A stretch of DNA of 64,000 nt from G963701675 sp963701675 (GCA_963701675.1 OY969623.1:4650001-4714000); one strand, 5' to 3'. Numbered from the stretch's first letter, positions 26,807-36,814 are shown. The notes: a model not told the origin generated them from the letters alone. A program made the numbers and translations.

Positions 26807-27931
26807 TTAGCCGCGCTCACTCGCCGACTTCACTGCCCGCACCTCCGGTCCTGTATAACGCGCGCGCGGTCGTATCAAGCGGTTGTTGTCGAGTTGCTCG
26901 ATGACGTGCGCGCTCCAACCCGTCACGCGCGACATGACGAAGATCGGCGTATAGAGCGGCACTTCGAGGCCGAGGGCGTGGTAGAGCCGGCCGGCGGGCC
27001 AATCGAGATTGGGCATGAGGTTTTTTTCGGCTCCGAGGACGCGCTCGATCACTTCCGCGGTCTCTTCCCACTTGGTTTGGCCGGCGGATTCGGCGGCTTT
27101 GCGGGCGAATTCCTTGAGAATGCCGGCGCGCACATCACCGGTCTTGTAAACGCGGTGGCCGAAGCCCATGATCCGGTACTTTTGGACCAGCGCGTCGCGA
27201 AGCCATTTTTCCGCGGTTTCCGGTCCGCCGGCGGCGCGGAGCATGTCCATGACCTTCTCATTCGCGCCGCCGTGCAACGGACCTTTGAGGGCGCCGATGG
27301 CGCCTACGATGCCGGAGTGCAAGTCGGACATCGTCGACACGACCACGCGCGCCGTGAACGTCGACGCGTTGAACTCGTGCTCGGCATAGAGGATAAGCGA
27401 TACGTCGAGCGCCTTCACGTGGGCAGCGTCGGCCGGCTTGCCCGTGAGCATGTATAAAAAGTTCGCCGCCGTCGAGAGATTCGCTTGCGCGGCCACCGGT
27501 TGCTGCCCTTTGCTGAACCGGAATTGGTCGACGATGGCGACCGGGATTTGTCCCAGCAGGCGCTCGGCCTTACGCACGTTGGCGGCATGGCTGTTGTCGG
27601 CGGTTTCCGGATCGAAATGAGCCAGGACACTTACTGCAGTTCGGACCGCGTCCATCGGCACGACATCGCGGGGCAGGCTCTTGAGGAGCTGGCGTAGCGG
27701 TTCCGGGATTTGTCGGGCGGCGGCAACACGTTGTTGAAATTCCGCAAGCTGCCGTGCGGTCGGCAACTCGCCATGAAGGAGCAGGTGAGCGACTTCATCG
27801 AACGTGGCTCTTTCGGCCAACTCCGTCACCGGATAGCCGCGGTAGCGCAGGCCTCCTGTTACGGTTGAGATGGCCGTTTCGCCCGCGATCACGCCTTCCA
27901 ACCCGGGAGAATAGACTTCAGGTGCACTCAT
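26807..27931 (-). CDS. prpC: Citrate/2-methylcitrate synthase
   Basis: About 374 residues from the ATG at 27931 (other in-frame starts at 27940 and 27964). Citrate synthase landmarks: VIAGETAISTVTGGLRYRGY, the catalytic-histidine region EHEFNASTFTARV, GALKGPLHGGANEKVM, MGFGHRVYKTGD, and the final arginine region RPRARYTGP. It condenses acetyl- or propionyl-CoA with oxaloacetate. The adjacent, overlapping gene is a methylisocitrate lyase homologue, which favours the 2-methylcitrate cycle for propionate. No prpD is in the window. Confidence 0.88.
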   Translation of the reverse strand: MSAPEVYSPGLEGVIAGETAISTVTGGLRYRGYPVTELAERATFDEVAHLLLHGELPTARQLAEFQQRVAAARQIPEPLRQLLKSLPRDVVPMDAVRTAVSVLAHFDPETADNSHAANVRKAERLLGQIPVAIVDQFRFSKGQQPVAAQANLSTAANFLYMLTGKPADAAHVKALDVSLILYAEHEFNASTFTARVVVSTMSDLHSGIVGAIGALKGPLHGGANEKVMDMLRAAGGPETAEKWLRDALVQKYRIMGFGHRVYKTGDVRAGILKEFARKAAESAGQTKWEETAEVIERVLGAEKNLMPNLDWPAGRLYHALGLEVPLYTPIFVMSRVTGWSAHVIEQLDNNRLIRPRARYTGPEVRAVKSASERG

Positions 27932-28808
27932 CGTCGACATTCCTTCCGAAATAAGCCCGGTCACGCGCCTCGTAGCCCGTGTAACCCAGGAGATCGTACA
28001 GTTCCGCCCTCGTCAACATGCGCGGCAACAGGTCCCGTTGATGCCCACGATCGCGAATCGTGGTCAGGGTATCACGGGCCGCGAATAGCGCCGACCGCAA
28101 TGCGGTCACGGGATAAATCACTATCCGGTAACCGAGCCGCGCCAATGTATCGAAGTCGATGATGGGACTTTTACCGAACTCGGTCATGTTCGCCAAGAGG
28201 GGTGCATTGACGGCTTTGGAAAACGCCTCAAATTCGTTCGCGTTTTCAAGCGCTTCTGGAAAAACCGCATCGGCGCCGGCGGCGAGATATCGTTTCGCTC
28301 TTCGAACGGCGTCGTCGAAGCCGGTTGTCCCGCGGGCATCCGTGCGAGCAATGATGACGAAATCCGGGTCACGTCGGGCAGCGACGGCGGCGCGAATCTT
28401 CGCAGCCATGTCCTCGGCTTCGGTCAGACTCTTGCCGGAAAGGTGCCCACAGCGCTTCGGAAGCTGCTGATCTTCCAGGTGAATCCCCGCCACCCCCGCG
28501 GATTCGAACAGACGCACCGTGCGCTCGACATTGAGTGCCTCCCCGAAGCCGGTGTCCGCGTCGCACAACAACGGCAAGCTCGTCGCCGCCGTGATTCGCC
28601 GGGCTTCATCGACAAATTCACTGACCGAGACCAGCCCCACATCGGGCACGCCGGTCGACGCCGACAACGCCGCCCCGGAAAGATAGATGGCTGGGAATCC
28701 CAGCGTTTCCGCCATCTTTCCGACCAATGGGCTGAATACACCGGGGACTTGGATCGGTCGGGCCGCCCATGCCTGACGCAATCGGCGGCCGGGAGATTCG
28801 ATAGCCAT
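27918..28808 (-). CDS. prpB: Methylisocitrate lyase-like (ICL/PEP mutase family)
   Basis: 296 residues, the expected length for PrpB. Active-site features: LLCDADTGFGEALNVERTV (Mg-binding aspartates), GIHLEDQQLPKRCGHLSGK with the KRCGH signature of isocitrate/methylisocitrate lyases, and IIARTDARG. It cleaves 2-methylisocitrate to pyruvate and succinate. It overlaps the start of the downstream citrate synthase gene by about 14 bases, so the two are translationally coupled in the order prpB-prpC. Confidence 0.9.
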   Translation of the reverse strand: MAIESPGRRLRQAWAARPIQVPGVFSPLVGKMAETLGFPAIYLSGAALSASTGVPDVGLVSVSEFVDEARRITAATSLPLLCDADTGFGEALNVERTVRLFESAGVAGIHLEDQQLPKRCGHLSGKSLTEAEDMAAKIRAAVAARRDPDFVIIARTDARGTTGFDDAVRRAKRYLAAGADAVFPEALENANEFEAFSKAVNAPLLANMTEFGKSPIIDFDTLARLGYRIVIYPVTALRSALFAARDTLTTIRDRGHQRDLLPRMLTRAELYDLLGYTGYEARDRAYFGRNVDDECT

Positions 28809-28891
28809 GGGTGTTCGCTGTTCCGTCAGGTGACCGAACGGGACGACAAGTAACTATGATCGTTTTATGTGCGTTGGGTGACGATGGCAGC

Positions 28892-29629
28892 TTAGTCCGC
28901 TTCGAAGGGGATCGCCTCGCCGTTGATCGACGCGAGAGCGTTCATAGCGGCTTTTTGTTCGGCCTCTTTCTTGTTGCGTCCCCAGGCCGCCGGGTAGCCA
29001 TATCGCTCGATGGTCGCCGAAATCTTGAAGCACTTGCTGTGGTCCGGCCCTTTTTCGTCGAGCAACAGGTATAGCGGAGTGGCGCCGAATTCGCGCTGGG
29101 CAACCTGTTGCAAGAGTGACTTGTAGTTCCCGCCGTGTGCACTTTCAGCGACTTGTTCGATCTCCGGCCCCATGTGTCGAAGAATGAAGGTTCGCGCCGC
29201 CTCAATACCGCCGTCAAGATAAACCGCGGCAACCAGCGATTCGTAGACGTCGGCCAACATGCTGGGAGGTACGGTAGAAGTCTGAGCGTGCATCCCCTTG
29301 CCGAGGAAAAGGAAATCGCCCAGGTTCAGTACCCGGCTGATTCGGGCACAGGTGCGCCGGCTCACGACGACGGATTTGATCTTGGTGAGGTCGCCTTCCT
29401 GGTAATCCGGGAAGCGCTGAAAGAGCTGCTCACAAACCACGAGCCCGAGCACCGAATCACCGAGGAATTCCAAGCGCTCGTTTGAAGCCAATCGTGTATC
29501 GGCGCCGGATGCATGCGTCAGGGCGGAGCGCAGTATCTCCGGCTGGCGAAAAGTGTAGCCGATCGCCGATTGGCATTCCGCGAGAATCTCGTTTTCGTGC
29601 CCGGCAGTCAAATCCTGCGGCATGATCAT
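28892..29629 (-). CDS. rnc: Ribonuclease III
   Basis: 245 residues. The RNase III signature NERLEFLGDSVLGLVV is at about 50-65, and the second catalytic glutamate lies in LADVYESLVAAVYLDGG. A double-strand RNA-binding domain occupies about 165-238 (NYKSLLQQVAQREFG; RNKKEAEQKAAMNAL). It processes rRNA precursors and structured mRNAs in the cytoplasm. An alternative start three codons in (29623) is possible. Confidence 0.95.
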   Translation of the reverse strand: MIMPQDLTAGHENEILAECQSAIGYTFRQPEILRSALTHASGADTRLASNERLEFLGDSVLGLVVCEQLFQRFPDYQEGDLTKIKSVVVSRRTCARISRVLNLGDFLFLGKGMHAQTSTVPPSMLADVYESLVAAVYLDGGIEAARTFILRHMGPEIEQVAESAHGGNYKSLLQQVAQREFGATPLYLLLDEKGPDHSKCFKISATIERYGYPAAWGRNKKEAEQKAAMNALASINGEAIPFEAD

Positions 29630-29753
29630 CTAATCAGGTGGCGAGTCGCTTTGTGTAGACGTTAGCATCCACTCGCACCGTTGTCAACGCCGGGCCGCTC
29701 TTCCAGTGCATTCGCGTTTCCTGCGCCAGAAACGGGTTTGCACCGTCGATACA

Positions 29754-32177
29754 TCACAAGCGCATTAACTCGTCGACGAATGAGTCAACGGCTGCCTCGG
29801 CGGTGATGCTGCGATGTATTTGTTGTATTGCCCCCGTTTTCGGCTTCGTATTCGTCTCGGATAGCTCGTCGTTTCGGTGATTGGGGTACCCAGGATCGTC
29901 GACCTTCATCGATTGCGCCGTCGTCATTGCAGACTCCGGCGCCGAGCCCCCGGGTCCATCAGGAATCGGCATCGGAGCTCCCGGCCAATTTTTATCGTTG
30001 AGCATCAGGCTCACCGTCCCCGCACTAACATTGTTAGTCGAGACCAGGTCCGCGGATCCGTCGTTGTTCATGTCGCCCACGGCTACGGAAGTCGGCGTGG
30101 CCCCAGCGTGGTAGGCGTTTTCAACGATAAAGGAACCGTCGCCGCTGCCCAAGAGCACGATCACCGAGGCTGTATTTGTAATGACGGCCGCAAGATCGAA
30201 GTTGCCGTCGTTGTTGAAGTCGCTGATTGCCAGCCAGCGGGGTGCACTGCTGAATGTATAGAGGACAGGAGCCTGAAATGAACCGTTGCCGTTGCCTAAC
30301 AAGATCGCGACCGAATTGTTCCCGGAGCTTGCGACCGCCAAATCGGGAATGCCGTCGCCACTGAAGTCCTGTGCCACCAACGACACCGGATTGACACCGG
30401 CGGTGTAAAGCACCGGAGCGTGGAAAGTGCCGTCGGTCTTGTTCATCAGCACGGCCACCGTTCCGAAGTTCTGGTTGTTCGTGACGACAATGTCTTGCCA
30501 GCCGTCGCCGTTCAGGTCCCGAGCGGCGACGGCGCTCGGATTCGGCCCGGCAACGTAGGCGGTGGGTGGCCGAAAGATTCCGTCGACATTTCCCGGAATG
30601 ACGCTAACCGTGCCATTGGAGATGTTGTTGGCCACGATGAGGTCGCGCGTCCCGTCACCGTTGGTGTCGCCGACCGAAAGTGCGGACGGGCTGGGCCCGG
30701 CGGCGTAGATCGTGGTTGCCTGGAAAGTACCATCGCCGAGACCGAGGAGCACGCCCACGCTGCTGCTGCCCGAATTCGCCACCGCGATGTCGGGGAGGGC
30801 GTCTTTGTTCAGAAGCCCGCTCACGACCGCAATGGGACTCGAACCCGCGTCGTAACTGGTCGGCAGCGTGAACGAATTCCTTCCCTTATTGAGCAAGATG
30901 CTAACGCTTCCGGAGCCGGAGATGTTATTCGCCGTTGCAATGTCGGGGCGCCCATCGCCGTTAAAGTCCGAGATGGTCGCGTTGATCGGGTTCGTGCCGG
31001 CGCTGAACGCGATTAATGCTCGAAAGGTGCCGTCGCCACGGGTCAGCAGCACGCTGGCCGTACCGGCGCCGACATTGTTGGCGACGATCAGGTCGGCAAA
31101 ACCGTCGCCGTTCAGTTCGGTCGCCGCCATGTCCGCCGGAGCAGGACCGGACGCATAATTGGTCCGTGGCTGAAAGGTGCCGTCTCCCCTGCCCAAAAGC
31201 ACGCTTACCGTGCCATCGTTGTTGGCGGTGGCGAGATCCAGCGCGTCGCCCTGATTGAAGTGGGCGGCGACGATGGCGTTTGGACTAGGGCTGACCGCGT
31301 ACGACGTCGACGAAACAAAGCTTCCGGCCCCATCGCCCAGCAGCACGCTTACCATGGCTGTACTGTTGTTGGCCACCGCCAGGTCGAGGTTCCCATCGTT
31401 ATCGAAGTCACCGCTGGTCATGGCTGAGGGATTTCCGCCCGCGGCGAAGATAACCCGCTCCTGAAACGTACCGTTGCCATTTCCCAAAAGCACGCTCACG
31501 GTCCCGTTACTGATATTGTTCGTTACCGCGATATCGGTCACGCCATCGCTGTTAACGTCGCGCAACGTCACGGCGCGCGGCGTCGAGCCGGCGGCATGGG
31601 TGATGGGAGCGAGGAACGTGCCGTTGCCGCGTCCTAGATAGACGCGCAACGTACCCGCGGACAGGTCATTCGCAACCACAACATCGAGCCTTCCATCGCC
31701 ATTGAGTTCGCCGATGGCCACGGAGAACGGGTTGGAGCCTGCGGCGATGCTAACTGGAGTCTCAAAAGTACCGTCACCCTTCCCGCGAAGCCAACTGAAT
31801 GTCCCGGGATTGGTGTTGTTGGCAACCACTACATCCAGCGAGCCGTCGCCTGTAAGGTCACCGACTGCGATGGAGATGGGGTTGACTCCAGCTGGATAGC
31901 TCGCCTTCTCCTGGAAGGTGCCGTCGCCGTTTCCGAACAGGACGCTTACGGTACCGCTGCTGAGATTGTTGGCCACGGCGAGATCCTGATGTCCGTCGTT
32001 ATTCAAGTCCGCCACGGCCACTGCGCGGGCGTTGGCGCCCGCCGGGTAGGCAGGCGGCGTGGTAATGAAACTGGGGAGCATACGGCCTTCGAGGGATTCA
32101 ACGGCCAAAGGACGCTGCGTGGAACGGCGGCGTTTTGCCGGGTGACTCGGACGGTGAAGTGCTCGCTGGACCACCAT
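29754..32177 (-). CDS. Secreted FG-GAP/VCBS repeat protein
   Basis: 807 residues. The N terminus has the planctomycete signature RRSTQRPLAVESLEGRMLPS, which precedes many exported proteins of this phylum. It is followed by 14 tandem repeats of about 50-55 residues. Each carries a DxNxDGxxD-type calcium loop such as DLNNDGHQDLAVANN or DFNGDGRPDIATANN; a few copies (HFNQGDALD, LLNKDALPD) are degenerate. The repeats should fold as beta-propeller blades. The tail is charged (AAVDSFVDELMRL). A GGAGG sits 6 bases before the ATG. Likely an extracellular or cell-surface adhesion protein; the ligand is unknown. Confidence 0.9.
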   Translation of the reverse strand: MVVQRALHRPSHPAKRRRSTQRPLAVESLEGRMLPSFITTPPAYPAGANARAVAVADLNNDGHQDLAVANNLSSGTVSVLFGNGDGTFQEKASYPAGVNPISIAVGDLTGDGSLDVVVANNTNPGTFSWLRGKGDGTFETPVSIAAGSNPFSVAIGELNGDGRLDVVVANDLSAGTLRVYLGRGNGTFLAPITHAAGSTPRAVTLRDVNSDGVTDIAVTNNISNGTVSVLLGNGNGTFQERVIFAAGGNPSAMTSGDFDNDGNLDLAVANNSTAMVSVLLGDGAGSFVSSTSYAVSPSPNAIVAAHFNQGDALDLATANNDGTVSVLLGRGDGTFQPRTNYASGPAPADMAATELNGDGFADLIVANNVGAGTASVLLTRGDGTFRALIAFSAGTNPINATISDFNGDGRPDIATANNISGSGSVSILLNKGRNSFTLPTSYDAGSSPIAVVSGLLNKDALPDIAVANSGSSSVGVLLGLGDGTFQATTIYAAGPSPSALSVGDTNGDGTRDLIVANNISNGTVSVIPGNVDGIFRPPTAYVAGPNPSAVAARDLNGDGWQDIVVTNNQNFGTVAVLMNKTDGTFHAPVLYTAGVNPVSLVAQDFSGDGIPDLAVASSGNNSVAILLGNGNGSFQAPVLYTFSSAPRWLAISDFNNDGNFDLAAVITNTASVIVLLGSGDGSFIVENAYHAGATPTSVAVGDMNNDGSADLVSTNNVSAGTVSLMLNDKNWPGAPMPIPDGPGGSAPESAMTTAQSMKVDDPGYPNHRNDELSETNTKPKTGAIQQIHRSITAEAAVDSFVDELMRL

Positions 32178-32761
32178 GATCTACCTCCTGCGTAGGTGAA
32201 CGTACGACACGACGAACGAGGAAAATGACTCCCATTACGCGATAACAATCTACATGCGGCGAGTGCGCAAGCGAGTCCCTAATAGTAGAACGTGATTTCG
32301 AGCCAAAACCGGACGCGCGAATTCGGAAAATCCTGAAGTTCATCTGGTGTGAGAATTGAGGAACGACTCAATCGCTTGCCTTCATTGGAGTTGTGTCCCG
32401 ATCGTCGGCCTGACGAGATATCTGGATATGCCGCCCATGCGGTCAGCAGCTGCGCGATGAAGATTCCGTAGCCAATCGTACGTTGAAGTTGCCTCAAGCT
32501 CGCCGGCGCCGCCTTTGACACTGCCCATTCAGACCGAAAAACTTAGGAGTGCGCGATCCGACGCGTTTTTGGTGCGTATGATTACTAGAGGAACAGAACG
32601 CAGAATCGCGGCGGCTGAAGGCCAAAGGAGAACAGTAAAATCCCCGGGCATCGAAACACCCGTCGTGCTTTTCCGTCTGCTTTCAGCCTTTTGACTTTAC
32701 TTTCGTGGGCCTGCCCGCCGATGCGTGCGCGGGTCGTCCTCTTTGAGGAGGTTTAACATCC
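32178..32761. other. Intergenic region between divergent genes
   Basis: 584 bases between the FG-GAP gene and the Do-like protease gene. A minus-strand frame at 32279-32521 could encode an 80-residue peptide (IGYGIFIAQLLTAWAAY near the start), but without a clear ribosome site or family match. A short CCTC-TTT-GAGG hairpin (about 32736-32746) overlaps the GAGGAGG ribosome site of the protease gene and might limit its translation. No convincing promoter is visible. Confidence 0.4.
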
Positions 32762-34255
32762 ATGAGACGTTGGTCCATTCCATTGGCGTGCTTGGTTATC
32801 GGTGGGGCCGCGGGTACCTTCGTGGCGTCGCCGATTCTTCACGGGCAAAACGCTGACAAGCCCGTCGTTTTCAAGGAACTCACATCGTATCGGGACGTGG
32901 TCAAGTCCGTCATGCCTGCGGTGGTCAGCATCGAAAGCAAGATAAAATCGAAAATTCGCACGGACCGCCAAGGACGGCAGCAGCAGCCTCGTATTCCGGA
33001 GAACGTCCCCGAGGACATGAAAAAGTACTTCGAAGAATTCAATCGTCTTCCCTTGGAAATGGAACAGATTCCCGTGCGAGGTTTTGGCTCCGGCTTTATC
33101 ATCGACCCGAAGGGAGTCGTCCTTACGAATTATCACGTCGTGGACGGCGCCGAGCAGGTGGAAGTGCAGCTTCCCGACGGCCGTAAGTTCCTGTCCAAGG
33201 ATATACACGGCGACCGAAAGACCGACTTGGCCATCGTCCGTTTCGATGCCAAGGGCACGCTCCCCTATTTGGAACTGGGGAACAGCGACGGCATGGAGAT
33301 CGGCGACCGCGTTCTGGCAATTGGCGCTCCGTTCGGGCTGACCGGCTCAGTGACGCAGGGCATCGTAAGCGCGAAGGGTCGCAATCGTCTCGGGGTCAAC
33401 GAGTACGAGGACTTCATTCAGACCGACGCCGCAATCAATCGTGGTAACAGCGGCGGCCCGCTGGTCAACCTCGAAGGACGAGTTATCGGCATCAACACTG
33501 CCATCAAGAGTGAGAACGGCGGCTCCCAGGGTGTTGGCCTGGCGATTGCCAGCAATCTGGCGAAGAGCATCGTCAAAGCATTGCAGACCGACGGCGTGGT
33601 TCGCCGTGGTTACTTAGGCGTCGAAATGCGAGACCTAACACCGGAAGTCGCCGCGAAGCTTGAACTCAAAGATGCGCACGGCGTGGTCGTCGGCCGAGTG
33701 TTTGACGGCTCCCCCGCCGACAAGGCCGGCCTTCGACAGCTTGACGTCGTCACGCAGGTCGCCGGCAAACCGATAAAGGATGGCCTCGACCTGCGCCAAG
33801 CCGTGGTGGGCCTTCCCCTAAAGAAACCAGTTGACTTAACAGTCATCCGGGATGGAAAGAGTTTGAAACTACCGATCACGATCGAGGAACAGCCGGACAA
33901 CTTCGGCACCGTGGTCCGGTCGCCGCGCACTCGGACGCCGCGGGAAGACGGCGAGAGTCTAAGCATTGACAAGCTCGGCGTCAGCGTAAAGGACCTTTCG
34001 TCGGAATCGGCGGAACGACTCGGCTACAACGATAAGGCCACGGGCGCCTTGATTGCACGGGTGAATCCCAACAGCCTTGCCGCCGACGCTGGTCTCCGCC
34101 CGAACATGCTGGTTACCCGTGTCGATAAGCAATCTGTCACCTCCGCTCAGGATTTTCAGGACAAACTTGACAAGGCTTCACTGGAACGAGGCGTGTTGCT
34201 GCAAGTGCAGTCTGCCGACGGCAACATGGCCTATGTGGTTGTGAAAGACGAGTAA
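32762..34255 (+). CDS. Do/HtrA family periplasmic serine protease with two PDZ domains
   Basis: 497 residues with an N-terminal signal anchor (LACLVIGGAAGTFVASPIL). The trypsin-like catalytic triad is present: His in LTNYHVVDGA, Asp in TDLAIVRF and Ser in INRGNSGGPLV. PDZ1 follows with RRGYLGVEMRDLTPEVA and PDZ2 with LGVSVKDLSSESAERLGYN. It degrades or chaperones misfolded envelope proteins. GAGGAGG at about 32742-32748 is its ribosome site. Paralogues are usual in planctomycetes, so calling it degP would overreach. Confidence 0.93.
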   Translation: MRRWSIPLACLVIGGAAGTFVASPILHGQNADKPVVFKELTSYRDVVKSVMPAVVSIESKIKSKIRTDRQGRQQQPRIPENVPEDMKKYFEEFNRLPLEMEQIPVRGFGSGFIIDPKGVVLTNYHVVDGAEQVEVQLPDGRKFLSKDIHGDRKTDLAIVRFDAKGTLPYLELGNSDGMEIGDRVLAIGAPFGLTGSVTQGIVSAKGRNRLGVNEYEDFIQTDAAINRGNSGGPLVNLEGRVIGINTAIKSENGGSQGVGLAIASNLAKSIVKALQTDGVVRRGYLGVEMRDLTPEVAAKLELKDAHGVVVGRVFDGSPADKAGLRQLDVVTQVAGKPIKDGLDLRQAVVGLPLKKPVDLTVIRDGKSLKLPITIEEQPDNFGTVVRSPRTRTPREDGESLSIDKLGVSVKDLSSESAERLGYNDKATGALIARVNPNSLAADAGLRPNMLVTRVDKQSVTSAQDFQDKLDKASLERGVLLQVQSADGNMAYVVVKDE

Positions 34256-34295
34256 CACCGGGCCGGAACAGAGAAGTCCGGTGAATCGAGGCCGC

Positions 34296-34323
34296 GGGGC
34301 GTTAGGGTTACCCTTAACGCCCC
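34296..34323. terminator. Bidirectional hairpin between convergent genes
   Basis: GGGGCGTTAGGG (34296-34307) and CCCTTAACGCCCC (34311-34323) pair with one bulged T around a 3-base loop. The hairpin lies between the protease and glycosyltransferase genes and contains the stop codon of the latter. There is no strong T tract. Confidence 0.6.
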
Positions 34324-35555
34324 GTTAGCGTTTGATAGACACCGCGAACTCGTTGCAGCTTATCCTGCCATTGAAACTCTTGGTGAATTCGGGCCTGACC
34401 GGCCGCCCCCATTCGACGCCGGAGACTTGAATCGTTGATGAGCCGATCAAGAGCAAACGAGAGAGCGACGATGTCGCCACAGGGCGTCAATATTCCATCT
34501 ACTTCATGTCGGATCACGTCAGCGATGCCGCCGGCACGATAGCCGACGTTCGGAACACCGTTCGCCCATGCCTCCAGCAGGACCAAGCCGAAGGAATCCG
34601 ATCGACTCGGAAGTGCAAAGACATCGATTCCCGCAAAGAAATCGCGCTTCTGAGCGTCGTCGATAATTCCGAGTCTTTGGATCGTCTTATCCGGAGCATG
34701 CCGTGCCCAGAATCGAATGAAATTTGGCATCTCCGGCCCCGCCAGCACGAGGCGAAACCGGGTTCCGCGATCCCACAGTTTCTTTGCCGCCCGCACGAGG
34801 TCAATGCTCCCCTTTTCACGACTATTGTTCGCCAAGTGTCCAACGATCACATCGGTTTCTGACGCTCCCCAGTTTCGACGCGCGCACTCCCGATTGCCGC
34901 CGGTGGCCTCGGAAGGGTCGACCCCCATCCCCAGGAGGACTATCACCTCCGGTCGAATGCCGAGGCTCAAGAGCATGTCTCGTTCGCTTGTCGTTTGGAC
35001 AAATACGGCATCGGCGGCTCGAACCAAGGAGAGCAGAGCGGGCGTCGTGTACTGCCGGCGAACGCGGTCGTGTTGGTCGTTGGGGTCGCCGAGGTGCATG
35101 AACGGCGTGATAACGAACGGCGCCTTCAGCGATCGCGCCAGGCGCAAGCCGCAGGAAATCGGGAATGCATAGGGGAAAGTGGTTGCGTGGACGATATCGA
35201 ATCTTGGTTCGGCGCGGCCTGCATCACGCCACATTCCCGGGGCGATTGGATTACAGGGAAGCGTGAGACACTGCCACGGACGATATGGCACAAGCGAGAC
35301 GGGCTTCAGAAACCAGCGTCGCGCCGGCCAGCGTAGTAAGCCATAGCGTCGAATCTCGACAGATCCCTCAACATCCACTGCGGCACGTAGGCACCGCCCC
35401 TTGGGCGACCAAAACGCGCTCAGGTCGAGTGCGTTGGTGGTATAAACCGTCACCCTATCGCCAACCGAGCCAAGGAATTGGCTGAGCCGAGCGAAGTACG
35501 CCTCCGAGCCACCGATCGCCGGCGGGTAGCGCTGAATGAAATGTGCGATCCGCAT
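34314..35555 (-). CDS. Glycosyltransferase family 4
   Basis: 413 residues. N-terminal GT-B domain with HFIQRYPPAIGGSEAYFARL. The C-terminal donor-binding domain has LVLAGPEMPNF and the E-x7-E motif region DVFALPSRSDSFGLVLLEAW followed by GVPNVGYRAGGIADVI. It transfers a nucleotide-activated sugar, probably onto a polysaccharide or lipid-linked glycan on the cytoplasmic side. It is a single gene on this strand, and the aminotransferase gene diverges from it. Confidence 0.9.
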   Translation of the reverse strand: MRIAHFIQRYPPAIGGSEAYFARLSQFLGSVGDRVTVYTTNALDLSAFWSPKGRCLRAAVDVEGSVEIRRYGLLRWPARRWFLKPVSLVPYRPWQCLTLPCNPIAPGMWRDAGRAEPRFDIVHATTFPYAFPISCGLRLARSLKAPFVITPFMHLGDPNDQHDRVRRQYTTPALLSLVRAADAVFVQTTSERDMLLSLGIRPEVIVLLGMGVDPSEATGGNRECARRNWGASETDVIVGHLANNSREKGSIDLVRAAKKLWDRGTRFRLVLAGPEMPNFIRFWARHAPDKTIQRLGIIDDAQKRDFFAGIDVFALPSRSDSFGLVLLEAWANGVPNVGYRAGGIADVIRHEVDGILTPCGDIVALSFALDRLINDSSLRRRMGAAGQARIHQEFQWQDKLQRVRGVYQTLTGR

Positions 35556-35595
35556 ATCTACTGACTACGGCCTATTGGCTGCTAGAATAGGCGGC

Positions 35596-36783
35596 ATGAT
35601 CCCAATCTCAAAGATGGCGGGCGCGGTGCAACCGTCCATTACCCTTGAGGCAGGAGCCAAAGCGCGACAATTGAAGTCCGAAGGCATCCACGTCTTCGAC
35701 TTCAGCCTGGGCGAACCGGACTTCAACACGCCGGAACACATTTGTCGTGCCGCCTTCGAGGCGATGCAACAAGGACACACCCACTATACGCCCGCCCCTG
35801 GACTAATCGAACTGCGCGACGCCATCGCCCGCCGTTATCAACAAGCGTATGGGCTAACGTGCAAGGCGGAAAACGTGATTGTCTCGAATGGGGCCAAACA
35901 CGCCATCCATAATGCCTTGACGGCGACGTGCGGCCCGGGGGATGAAGTCGTCATTCCGACGCCCTATTGGTCGAGCTACAGCGACCTCGTGCAGATGACC
36001 GGCGCGTCTTTCGTGTTGGTGGAAACCCGCATGGAGGACAAATTCAAAATGTCGCCGGCGCAACTCCGCGCCGCCATTACGCCACGCACTCGCCTGTTGA
36101 TGTTCAACTCGCCCAACAACCCGACCGGCATGGTCTACACTCGCCAAGAGCTGGAAGCGCTCGCGAATGTGATCTTGAATTCTAAGGTCGCGGTGCTGAG
36201 CGACGAAATCTACGAAAACCTGATTTACGACGATGCACAAGCGACCTGTTTCGCCACCTTGCACCCGGGGTTGCTCGAACGAACGATAACGATAAGCGGC
36301 GTCAGCAAGACATATGCCATGACGGGTTGGCGGTTGGGATGGGCCGTTGCGCCGGCGCACGTGGTCAAGGCGATGTCGGCGGTGCAAAGTCAACAAACCA
36401 GCAACCCGAACAGCGTGAGTCAGCACGCAGCCCTCGCCGCACTTCAGGGCGATCAACAGTGCGTCCGGACGATGCGTCGTGAGTTTGATACACGGCGCGA
36501 ACTGGTGTGTAACCGGCTGGCGAAGCTGCCCGGGGTGCAATTCCTCCGCCCGGACGGCGCCTTTTACATTTTCTTCCGCATCGCCGAGCATTTTGGACGA
36601 GTGTTGGGCGGCCGAAAGGTCACGGATTCCACCGGCTTCTGCCAAGCCGCGCTCGAGGCCGTACAGCTAAACATGGTGCCAGGCGCCGCCTTCGGCGCGG
36701 AGGGATTCGTTCGACTGTCGTATGCGGCCAGCCGGGAGCAGTTGATGGGTGGACTCGACCGACTGGAAAAGTTCTTGAAGTAG
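35596..36783 (+). CDS. Class I aminotransferase (aspartate aminotransferase-like)
   Basis: 395 residues from ATG 35596; an earlier frame opening overlaps the divergent glycosyltransferase gene. Fold type I PLP enzyme: FSLGEPDFNTPEHI near the N terminus, NGAKHAIHNAL in the cofactor region, FNSPNNPTGMVYT, and the PLP lysine in ISGVSKTYAMTGWRLGW. The final carboxylate-binding arginine is probably in FVRLSYAAS. It is related to the AspB/AspC group of thermophile-type aspartate aminotransferases. The next gene follows by 31 bases. Confidence 0.9.
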   Translation: MIPISKMAGAVQPSITLEAGAKARQLKSEGIHVFDFSLGEPDFNTPEHICRAAFEAMQQGHTHYTPAPGLIELRDAIARRYQQAYGLTCKAENVIVSNGAKHAIHNALTATCGPGDEVVIPTPYWSSYSDLVQMTGASFVLVETRMEDKFKMSPAQLRAAITPRTRLLMFNSPNNPTGMVYTRQELEALANVILNSKVAVLSDEIYENLIYDDAQATCFATLHPGLLERTITISGVSKTYAMTGWRLGWAVAPAHVVKAMSAVQSQQTSNPNSVSQHAALAALQGDQQCVRTMRREFDTRRELVCNRLAKLPGVQFLRPDGAFYIFFRIAEHFGRVLGGRKVTDSTGFCQAALEAVQLNMVPGAAFGAEGFVRLSYAASREQLMGGLDRLEKFLK

Positions 36784-36814
36784 ATCGACGGAAACTGGCT
36801 GGGGAGCTGAACTG

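Noticed and set aside
30420..31016. 198-residue plus-strand frame inside the FG-GAP gene
   Set aside because: It arises from the periodic repeat sequence on the opposite strand; composition is low-complexity and has no domain.
32279..32521. 80-residue minus-strand ORF upstream of the Do-like protease
   Set aside because: A hydrophobic stretch is visible but there is no ribosome site, partner or family match; left in the intergenic note.
35854..36645. 263-residue frame antisense to the aminotransferase
   Set aside because: No motifs, no ribosome site, and the sense strand is a clear PLP enzyme.
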